Positions 35,501 to 42,311 of a stretch of 64,000 nucleotides of DNA are shown here, in pieces. The notes below the pieces were generated by a model. That model had not been told where the DNA came from. It did no database searches and was given only the letters and a program-made list of their open reading frames with translations. The translations under genes were made by a program, and so were the position numbers. Each line of letters begins with the position of its first letter. The stretch's first letter is position 1. The DNA comes from Harmothoe impar (Eukaryota > Annelida > Polychaeta > Phyllodocida > Polynoidae), in NCBI GenBank assembly GCA_947462335.1, contig OX381707.1, positions 81,430,610 to 81,494,609 on the forward strand, written 5' to 3'.

Positions 35501-36784
35501 TATCTAATATGATATCTAAGTAAGAGAAACAGTTGTAGGCCGCATGTAATTTTAATATGGTGAAGATTATGGCCATAGCTTGGTATTTATCCAAAAAAAA
35601 GGAGGGGTACCGGCACTCGTTTCTTCAGAAATTGTACATGAACATGACATACGGTGGCAAGTGACAAGTCTGTACACACCAGTGTACACCACCACTAGGT
35701 AGGAGCATAATGCGGGACTACAGTTTAGCACCTCCCCAAACCAGTCAGGCCTCTATAGCTACATGCATAGAGAGCTGGCCTAGAGTGTGAGAGGTCCCTG
35801 GTTCAAATCTTGCCAAGGTATCCTTTGGTTGAAATAATTTTTCCCTCTTAGTTTAGCATGTATCTTGTCCAAAAGCATGCAGAAAATTCTGCTTTACTTA
35901 TGCATTTATGATATGTTTTGAAAAGAGAATATGACACAGCTTCATTAGAAATTATTGCTTCTTTATGGATATTAGAAACAACATTGATACTGGAGTTGTT
36001 CAGAAGCAAGCCACCAGATGGGGCTATGGTGACCATTTGGTGAGGATTTGCTAGTTCTATAAACCCTGCCAGTGGGCGAGTGCGTGAATACTGGCTTTAA
36101 CCCTTAATCATTGAACTATTCATTTAGTGCTTTCTAACAGCATCAGTTAGTGATGTAATTAAGGTAGATCATTACTATTAAATCAAAGCATCAGTTGAGT
36201 TATACTAATTATTTTTGCGCATATATATTATCGAAGTACAATTTCGCGGGGATTTAAATTTGCGATTTTTGGAGTACAGAAGTTTTATAGCTTCACTGGA
36301 TTGATATTCACGCCGTACACATTTTCACAGATTTCCACAAATATCTCAGAAATATGTACAGCGCGAAATTAAATATGTTACCTCAGAAATGTGGCCTGCA
36401 ATCCAATGGCTTGTGGACCTGCAGTCCCATATCCATGGTCTGTTATCCCATGTTCATGGGCCTGCAATCCCCTGACTCATTGGCCTGATATTCTGTGGAT
36501 TGTAAAACATTTAATGCTCAGGGACCTTCTTTTTTAAGTGGCCTTAGCTTACACCTTTACAACAGATGAGTAGAGCTGAGGTGCTAATAGAGTCATCATG
36601 CATTTATAAAAGCAAATAAATTACGCTTTGTATTTACAGACAATTCCGCACAGCATTCAAAGAGATCCTCTGTCGTCGCTGTAGAAAGACGTCAACTGCG
36701 ACTTCTGGATCAGGACATCCTCGACCTGGCATAGAAGAGACCCCTGCTGGAACAATGGAGAACCAGTCCAATGCCCGTGAATAG
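26382..36784 (+). CDS. Rhodopsin-like (class A) G-protein-coupled receptor, nine exons
   Basis: A seven-helix plasma-membrane receptor, probably for a peptide, that would signal through G proteins. Nine exons joined by GT-AG introns keep phase throughout: 26382-26543, 27573-27888, 28742-28863, 29698-29828, 30816-30945, 32187-32389, 34344-34377, 34916-35109 and 36640-36784 (1437 bases, 478 residues). Class A marks: GN at the inner part of helix 1 (160-161), AVAD in helix 2 (Asp189), Cys219 at the top of helix 3 and Cys298 in the second outer loop for the usual disulfide, ERY (243-245) in place of DRY, and NVVVY (422-426) in place of NPxxY. Helix 6 has no CWxP. The outer N-terminus is long (about 138 residues) with likely N-glycosylation sites (NETK, NKTS, NHTH). 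The ligand is unknown. The ATG at 26382 is the first in an open frame, but an upstream exon with a signal peptide cannot be excluded. Confidence 0.85.
26544..27572 (+). repeat. Receptor intron 1 with a ~35-bp minisatellite
   Basis: Between about 26930 and 27280 the phrase aaaatctccctaagcaaggg followed by tc(a)attttga recurs with a 32-40 bp period, roughly ten diverged units. Poly-C tracts at 27300-27440 follow. The frames across this region are repeat translations. Confidence 0.7.
27573..27888 (+). CDS. Receptor exon 2: N-terminus and start of helix 1
   Basis: Starts after ttctttttcag and ends atatttg|gtaagt, phase 1. It codes for residues 55-159, including two Cys (CY, QC) that may form an outer disulfide, and the first half of helix 1 (LNATLAFLSLTLGIF). 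Confidence 0.85.
28162..28397. mobile_element. Inverted-repeat element in receptor intron 2
   Basis: The ends ggagtgttcatttat and ataaatgaacactcc are exact inverted copies. The inside is rich in poly-C and poly-G. Length is 236 bp with no coding capacity. Confidence 0.75.
28411..28672. mobile_element. Foldback element of the 'caggttacc' family, intron 2
   Basis: The left end gtgtttcaggttac and right end gtaacctgaaacac are inverted copies, as in the copies at 18289 and 24460. It ends about 70 bp before exon 3. Confidence 0.65.
28742..28863 (+). CDS. Receptor exon 3: helices 1 and 2
   Basis: Acceptor agatatttcag, donor tatgac|gtaagatt. It codes for the GN of helix 1, the first inner loop (KKELKTSTNW) and helix 2 with the conserved Asp in GIAVADCL. 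Exit phase is 0. Confidence 0.9.
28874..29200. mobile_element. Inverted-repeat element abutting the exon 3 donor
   Basis: The terminal repeats ttgggacggtaacta.. and ..tagttaccgtcccaa extend inward about 55 bp with mismatches (gttttgacgaaatcacgc against gcgtggttacgtcaaaac). The element begins only ten bases after the exon, just beyond the donor. Confidence 0.8.
29433..29641. mobile_element. CACTG-ended element with 3-bp duplication, intron 3
   Basis: Ends cactgcatgaatcttggc and gccaatgttcatgcagtg are inverted copies. TAA flanks both sides. CACTG termini and a 3-bp target duplication fit non-autonomous CACTA/EnSpm-type elements. Length is 209 bp. Confidence 0.75.
29698..29828 (+). CDS. Receptor exon 4: helix 3
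   Basis: Acceptor cactacag, donor gagag|gtaagc, phase 2. It holds Cys219 at the top of helix 3 and ends inside the ERY motif, whose Arg codon is split by the intron. Confidence 0.88.
29888..30219. mobile_element. 332-bp foldback element, copy 1 (intron 4)
   Basis: Ends ggctgtgtctcacgacc and ggtcgtgagacacagcc are perfect inverted copies, flanked by ATAG on both sides (4-bp target duplication). Inside each arm is a short tandem repeat of gtctctgaccgggtgcc. The partner copy is at 34487-34819 in intron 7. Confidence 0.88.
30337..30690. mobile_element. TTAA-flanked element, copy 1 (intron 4)
   Basis: Begins agtgagtatatccgatg after TTAA (30333-30336) and ends near tatacccaat before TTAA (30691-30694). 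Its right terminal repeat is degraded. The interior matches 37625-37981, for example aaaatcgtgcacgatttta. TTAA flanks suggest a piggyBac-like insertion preference, but no transposase is present. Confidence 0.75.
30816..30945 (+). CDS. Receptor exon 5: second inner loop and helix 4
   Basis: Acceptor gttctttttcag, donor cttgat|gtatgt. It completes ERYFAICWPMKRS and codes for helix 4 with its conserved Trp (ILNWSISAVQTIPYVF). Confidence 0.88.
31051..31299. mobile_element. Inverted-repeat element with TTA duplication (intron 5)
   Basis: Ends ggccagaccaaaaaaaaaa and tttttttttttggtgtggcc with ttggtcaatggatttc / gaaatccattgaccaa inside. TTA flanks both sides. Length is 249 bp. Confidence 0.8.
31926..32128. 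mobile_element. Inverted-repeat element before exon 6 (intron 5)
   Basis: The arms actgacctaaagataacca..gagatgtcca and tggacatctc..tggttaccttaaggtcact are inverted copies with a few mismatches (arms near 37 bp). It ends 58 bases before exon 6. Confidence 0.7.
32187..32389 (+). CDS. Receptor exon 6: second outer loop and helix 5
   Basis: Acceptor ttattgttgtaacag, donor atgag|gtacgg, phase 2. It contains Cys298 of the outer loop and helix 5 (LSSYLVLPVLILCFNY, with the Pro typical of class A). Confidence 0.88.
32602..32752. mobile_element. 150-bp palindromic element (intron 6)
   Basis: acaaatgccaac at the left answers gttggcatttgt at the right, and tttcacgagtgggggctggg answers cccagcccccacgagtgaaa near the centre. 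It would fold into one long hairpin. Confidence 0.8.
32753..34173. other. Receptor intron 6, remaining sequence
   Basis: No coding signal. A GC-richer patch at 33600-33850 carries small frames on both strands without recognisable motifs. Confidence 0.4.
34174..34250 (+). mobile_element. Broken tRNA-like sequence (intron 6)
   Basis: gtgtagctcagccgttagag matches a Pol III A box, and gaggtgtagc can pair with gctacctcc at the other end as an acceptor-like stem. A poly-C run of 15 lies where the variable loop should be, and the B box (agtttgaaccg) is imperfect. It is a tRNA pseudogene or SINE remnant. Confidence 0.4.
34344..34377 (+). CDS. Receptor exon 7: third inner loop (34 bp)
   Basis: Acceptor acttttacag, donor cttaag|gtaagt. 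It codes for SRQTNAEKARLK, a basic segment just before helix 6. It was found only because phases 2 and 0 of its neighbours require it. Confidence 0.8.
34487..34819. mobile_element. 333-bp foldback element, copy 2 (intron 7)
   Basis: Same family as 29888-30219, with ends ggctgtgtctcacgacc and ggttgtgagacacagcc. It is flanked by ATAA on both sides, a different 4-bp duplication from copy 1, so the two are independent insertions in one gene. Confidence 0.88.
34916..35109 (+). CDS. Receptor exon 8: helices 6 and 7
   Basis: Acceptor ttacttcctcag, donor tcaag|gtgagt, phase 2. Helix 6 is MMITLVVIYVLTVTPGRV without the usual CWxP. Helix 7 ends NSCTNVVVYAVIS, where NVVVY stands in for NPxxY. Confidence 0.88.
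35110..36639. other. Receptor intron 8
   Basis: About 1.5 kb. A weak tRNA-like string (agctggcctagagtgtgag with ggttcaaatct) lies at 35773-35811. Otherwise no repeat or gene was recognised. Confidence 0.4.
36640..36784 (+). CDS. Receptor exon 9: cytoplasmic tail and stop
   Basis: Acceptor tgtatttacag. It codes for helix 8 (RQFRTAFKEILCRRCRK, with Cys residues that could be palmitoylated) and a short polar tail ending NARE and TAG. Confidence 0.85.
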
Positions 36785-37033
36785 CCTACAGGGCACCTGG
36801 CTGTCGATCGCAGCACCACTTGTGCTAAGTTGAGAACCTTCAGTAAAGGCCCTTGGCCAGCAGGTGGAGCAGCTAACTGGGGGTTATGACATCACAGGGC
36901 AGGTCAGCATTGCTTCTGTCTGAAGTGGTACCCAGGACTTGGCCCCACAGTGAGTAGGCCTAGGTACTGAGGGCCAATGCTATTCGCGTGTCTTTAGGGT
37001 AACACAGACTGAAGCAATCACTATTTTGACTTA

Positions 37034-37255
37034 CCGTAAATTCTCGCGTATAAGCCTAACTCGCGTATAAGCCGCATCCCTAACTTTGACAAATTATATA
37101 AGCTGCAGAGGGGGTCTGAAAATTGTGTTTTTGGTACTGTGGTATATTAATAAAAACTCTCGTATAAGCCGCACCCTATATAGGCATGTTTGGTATCAAA
37201 AGAAAGCTCAGTCTGACTTGCGTACAAGCCGCGGCTTCTACGCGAGAATTTACGG
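37034..37255. mobile_element. TA-flanked inverted-repeat element, 222 bp
   Basis: Ends ccgtaaattctcgcgta and tacgcgagaatttacgg are exact inverted copies, with TA on both sides as expected for Tc1/mariner-type insertion. The motif gtataagccgc is repeated inside. It lies in the downstream flank or 3' UTR of the receptor gene. Confidence 0.85.
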
Positions 37256-37624
37256 TAGGCTCCATCTAGAGACAACCAAAGGAAGCACCGGGGGTTAGAC
37301 ATGGCCGCGCCCATGGCCTAACCCCTAGGAGCCCTATAATGTCCCGTGACCCAGAGTACCGGTTATTGTAGAGCTTGAGAAATACCAGCACCAGAATACT
37401 AAAGAAGGTAGAACCATGCAGTTTTCCTTGGACCCCTGCCACTGATTCTAGGTGGAAAGTATAGAAATGTATACATGTATACTCTGCATTTGGTTTCAGT
37501 AAAAGCTTACAGCATTTTCTAATTTGTATCCTTTTCATAACTATAGAAATAGAACTCTTGAGAATACACAGCAGATATCATCAGCTTCACGTGTGCATGT
37601 CTGACAATTTGAATAGTGCTTTAA

Positions 37625-37981
37625 AGTGAGTATATCCGATGTTTTTGTTTTTTTCCTAATAATGAGTCAGAATGTTCATATATGACATACTTAACATTTT
37701 ATCTATTCCATTCCCCCTCATTCCCTGTGATTTTGCTCATATTTGATTTTATTGCTCAATATATGGTCATTTTGGAATAAAATCGTGCACGATTTTATTC
37801 CCCCCATTGAAAATACACTAGAAAATCCCATGATTGGACCCGATGAGATACATTTCCAGAGCTCTTTCTGCCCATGGATACCATTTTAATGTGCCCAAAC
37901 CCATAATAATATATTTTTACACTACTTGGATCATATTTATGTAGAATCTAGAATTTTGGTTAGAAATCGGATATACCCACT
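37625..37981. mobile_element. TTAA-flanked element, copy 2, 357 bp
   Basis: Ends agtgagtatatccgat and atcggatatacccact are inverted copies and TTAA flanks both sides (37621-37624 and 37982-37985). The interior matches 30337-30690. No transposase. Confidence 0.85.
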
Positions 37982-37985
37982 TTAA

Positions 37986-38759
37986 TACAGCCCACAACTG
38001 GAGGGCAGTGCACCATATTCTGTTAATCTACAGGTAGGGACCCTGAGCTCACAATGAAACTTAAAGAAACGAGTGCATCAACTGAAGTATAATGACAGTT
38101 GAGATACTCGCCCTGTTGGAAACACAAACAAACTTCGTTATACAAACTTAATTGTGGATGTTCTCTCATAGTTTAAGAATATGATGCAGGATTTTATTAT
38201 TGTACTCTAATGTAGCGATATTTTTGACTTGGGATGACCATACCCAATATGTTTGTGTGTTTAATATCAAAAACATCATGAATATCAGGTATATGTTGTT
38301 CAATTGCCTATGTTAGGCAGTATATTTTGTTATATGAGATAATAGATGAAGATGCTATTTTAATGAAGAACCACAAATTGTTCTTATCTTGATATTCAAT
38401 GACTGATATCTATGCTGTATATCATGTTACGCATGTATTGCTATGTACTAAAACAATTAGGTACAGTTTATAAAAATAGGCTTTCAAAGAGGGGATTCAT
38501 AGGTCTTTTTTCTAATTGTCAAACTTCAATGTTGTTGCTGGTATTGAAACAGGAATTCACAGAAGAGAGTAGAAAGGAGAAAACAGATTGAATGATGTAT
38601 AGAGTATTTGCCATACTCCAAGAAATGACTGGCTTATTTATACTCAAAGCAGATGGCATGGGAAAGCACCAAACACTTTTTGTTGTTGATGGCAAACATT
38701 GGTACCCAATCTGACATTTGAGAGGACTCACATTTTGTATGATTCACAAAGCACAGACT
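37986..38759. other. Intergenic, nothing recognised
   Basis: AT-rich, no coding signal or clear repeat. Confidence 0.4.
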
Positions 38760-40046
38760 ATTTGGCATAGTCATCAGCACTTATCACTGTTTATTGAATA
38801 AATGTTGTCTTTGAGACGGTGGCAATTGGCAAGAAATTAAATGATTCATTGAATCACAACTTCTACATCAAACCACCATGGGTCTTTTTGAGGTAGATGA
38901 TATAGTGAATTTGAGAGGGGTGATTTTAGTTGGCCTGAATATTAGAAGCCTAATGGCTAAGGGCAGACTTGCTGCCCTGAATGAACACCTTTACAATGTT
39001 GATATCATCTGTATATGTGAAAGTTGGTTAGGAGACGCTGAATCTGATAGTCAAAACAAAGTACATGACCACACTAGTTTTAGGCTGGATACGTGCCCGA
39101 ACGCTGGAGGGATAATCTGCTACATCTCCAACCATTTTGCACCTTATACAAGCATGAGGAATGATTCATGTGTTATGACAGAGGATGTAGAAATTCAAGT
39201 ACTAACAATTAACAAACCTGATAACAGAATTAGGACTATTGTTATAAGAATTGTTAAAGTTATTTACCGGTATAGTTAAATATGTCTTCTACTGTCATCT
39301 TGCCCAAGCTGAATTGTTATGTCAATTAGTTATCCATTTGAATAACCAACCATATGTGGTATGGCTCACACAACAGGAAACTGACGAGCCTATCACAACT
39401 TTGTTACTTGCATTTATTGACCATAAAATGTCCTGGTGTAACAAATCAATATTTCATGAAATTCATGTCAAACGATTTCAAATCAATTTATTGATCGTAT
39501 ACTGTGACATGACACATTGCACTACGAGACATACAAGGAAACAGCGTCAAACTTGTAAAAACCTTTTCAAGCAATAAAGTTTAAATTTGTTCAAAAATTG
39601 TTAATTTTTACAGACCCCCTAATAAGAGTATCCCTAACTTTTTAACTGCTATGACTAACACTCTCTCACACAGATCCATTTGGAAACATGAGTTGCACCT
39701 CATAGGGGATTGTAATATAGACATGGTGCACCGAGAGAGCAGGAAATGTGGGAACTTTTTTTGGCTTGCTCAAAGATTTTAACCAAAAACTACTGCAGAC
39801 TGGCATCTCAAGGCTGCACCCCCTTGGCGCCACAAAGGAGTGGCCAACTCTCCAAGTACATCACCCTAAACATCTTTTGTAATTATATGTGATTTCCGTT
39901 ACAGTCAGCCTTATGGCTGACTCTAAACTACAAACTAATGTATTTATATGTCATTTCACCTATATGTATAAAATGTTTGTTCAACATATGAATATCGCAG
40001 TGTAAACCATGAATATTGCTTGAATAAAAAATCTTACAATCTTACA
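38760..40046 (+). mobile_element. Non-LTR retrotransposon (LINE) remnant
   Basis: The frame starting ATG at 38878 has the signature of an apurinic-type endonuclease: LNIRSLMAKGRL, then DIICICESWLGDA, then GGIICYISN. After an insertion (see 39258) the endonuclease resumes and reaches HLIGDCNIDM, the GD-N catalytic motif. A frameshift follows at a run of seven T (39756-39762), and then most of the protein, including the reverse transcriptase, is absent. The 3' end carries gaataaaaaatcttacaatc, a short repeated tail like those of CR1/L2-type elements. The clade is an inference. The element is dead. The 5' limit is uncertain. Confidence 0.75.
39258..39595 (+). mobile_element. 338-bp insertion with 9-bp target duplication
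   Basis: aattgttaa stands at 39249-39257 and again at 39596-39604. Removing the insert and one copy restores an unbroken endonuclease frame, so the boundaries are exact. The insert has no terminal inverted repeats. Its 3' end contains AATAAA about 20 bases before a short A run, which fits a retroposed polyadenylated RNA better than a DNA transposon. The source gene was not recognised. Confidence 0.8.
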
Positions 40047-40195
40047 AGTAAAGGCGCCTACACTGGGATGCACACATGTAATTGGTCAGACACATGTAAT
40101 ATCACATTCTAAGAAGTTAAGATGCAATAAAGATGTTGCAAACACAGTTCATGACATTTCTTGTTGTTCAAGCATACTGTAAACGTAAATATTTC
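40047..40195. other. Intergenic, nothing recognised
   Basis: Short AT-rich spacer. Confidence 0.4.
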
Positions 40196-40282
40196 TGTGT
40201 GGATAAATAATAGTGTAAACAATAATGTAAATTCAGATAAGTCATTTTAGCATTGTGTATTAGTTTCATAAATAATTGGGAG
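40196..40282. repeat. Flank shared in inverted form with 20181-20265
   Basis: aataatgtaaattcagataa and ttcataaataattgggaggg are the reverse complement of the sequence next to the minisatellite near 20.2 kb, with a few substitutions. Confidence 0.8.
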
Positions 40283-40996
40283 GGGAATAGCGTATGGAAA
40301 GAGTGGAAAGAGTAGGGGAGGGCAGACAGAGTAGGGGAGGGCAGACAGAGTAAGGGAGGGCAGACAGTAGGGGAGGGCAGACAGAGTAAGGGAGGGCAGA
40401 CAGTAGGGGAGGGCAGACAGAGTAGGGGTGGAGAGACGGAGTAGGGGAGGAGAGACAGAGTAGGGGAGGAAGGACAGAGTAGGGGAGGACAGACAGAGAA
40501 GGGGAGGAGAGACAGAGAAGGGGAGGGAAGACAGAGTAGGGGGGGGGGAGACAGAGAAGGGGAGGGCAGACAGTAGGGGTGGGCAGACAGAGTAGGGGAG
40601 GGCAGACAGAGTAGGGGAGGAGAGACAGAGAAGGGGAGGGCAGACAGAGTATAGGAGGGCAGACAGAGTAGGGAAGGGCAGACAGAGTAGGGGAGGGCAG
40701 ACAGAGTAATGGAGGGCAGACAGAGTAGGGGAGGGCAGACAGAGTAAGGGAAAACAGACAGAGAAGGGGATGGCAGACGGAGTAGGGGAGGGAAAACAGA
40801 GTAGGGGGAGGGCAGACAGAGTAGGGGAGGGCAGACAGAGAAGGGGAGGGCAGAGAGAGTAGGAGAGGGCAGACAGAGTAGGGGAGGGCAGACAAAGAAG
40901 GGGAGGGCAGACAGAGTAGGGGAGGGCAGACAGAGTAGGGGAGGGCAGACAGAGTAGGGGAGGGCAGACAGAGTAGGGGAGGAGAGTAGGGGAGGG
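40283..40996 (-). repeat. 19-bp minisatellite, inverted partner of 19913-20180
   Basis: About 37 units of agtaggggagggcagacag and variants. The reverse-strand frame of 268 codons is the repeat read in all three phases (57 = 3 x 19) and is not a gene. Confidence 0.95.
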
Positions 40997-42019
40997 CAGA
41001 GAAACCTGAATGATGAAACCTGAGGTATGATTTGGTTAGTCTGAAATATCCAATGCTACAGGGAGTAAACACTGTCTGATCTTTTCTGATTGTAAGTCCA
41101 TTTGTGTTTGTAAACTACTAATAACGGCAAGAAAGTCAATTGGTGTTCTACTCTGCGTGAGTCTCCAAAACCAGGCATTGGGGACATGGGAGCCGCCGCT
41201 GAGGTTTCACCCTGCCCCCAGGTAAGTGTGAGATGCCATGTTATAATTCAGCATACGGTCTGGCCTCTCATCTATTTTTGTTTGTTTGTCTAGTTTAACG
41301 TCCCACTGCCCTAGACTTGTACTTGTAGAACCATCACAGGCAGCTTGGTGCTTTTACCACTGTCACATCAAGGACATTATTTAGCACAAATGAAGGTGGC
41401 CACTTTCAAACAGGCATTGGGAAGTGGGGACCCTCTAAAGCGTGTAGAGGGAGCAGAATAACTTCACCGGGATGCACTCCTGTGTAGACCGAATCGTAAA
41501 AGGTGATGAACCATAGGTAGCAGCACTACATCCTTGCTCGTCATCCTGAAAGGGCTTATGATGACGTAATAGGATGATAGTACACCATAATACTAACACA
41601 AAGTCGGATGCAGGCTAAAAGCTGCTTCTTGAAGGTAAGTTCCTATCTTCCTGATTTTCTGTGTCATCTAACGAAGGAAAGAAGTTGGTAATCTTGACTT
41701 CATGTCAGAAAAGGTATAAACAAAGTGAACTCATAAAGAGCTGACAACATTAATGTGTGTAGACCACAGGTTCCCTCAGCAATCAGATAAAGACCGAGAA
41801 GTCAGATGTGGGCCTATTTATGGACAATCAGTGACATCACAGCACTGGAGGTAATGAATGACACAACTATTGTAGCACTATGCCTACAAAAACTAAAGCT
41901 ATCAAACACCAAACCACTATATGGCCTGCTACAGGGGGTTCAATGTGTCATCAAAGAGGGGCCTGGTCTGCCAGAGGGGGTGCTGGTGCAGCATGGTAAG
42001 GTGTCAGAGATGGTACTGA

Positions 42020-42076
42020 AGGAATAACTCAGTACCAGGTAAGTCATCTAGACTCATCTAGAACCACATCTAAATC
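42020..42076 (+). repeat. 57-bp exact match to 23818-23874
   Basis: Identical to the sequence at 23.8 kb, including the donor-like ccag|gtaagtc. Confidence 0.9.
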
Positions 42077-42077
42077 A

Positions 42078-42311
42078 CAGGCATGGGATTGGGTTTTGAA
42101 GAAAAATCCAAAAAGCAGTCAAAAGACGTTATCTGGGGGGCATTTTGTATAATTGACATGGCATGGAGCACTCTGGAGACTAAGACCCCCCCCCTCCTCC
42201 CTTATTAATGTTAAAATATTTTTTCATTGGATTTGCACTAAACACAGGGATGACCTTTTTGGGCTTCAAAAATCCGGAAATCTGGATAAATCCGGAAGAA
42301 TCCCATGCTTG
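42078..42311. mobile_element. 234-bp inverted-repeat insertion with 6-bp duplication
   Basis: Begins caggcatgggatt and ends aatcccatgcttg. aaatca is present on both sides (42072-42077 and 42312-42317). The related sequence at 23.87 kb has aaatca once and no insert, so it shows the empty site. CA/TG ends resemble hAT-type elements, but the duplication is 6 bp rather than the usual 8. Confidence 0.85.

Noticed and set aside
40266..41072. Reverse frame of 268 codons, Leu/Ser/Pro rich
   Set aside because: Translation of the 19-bp minisatellite.
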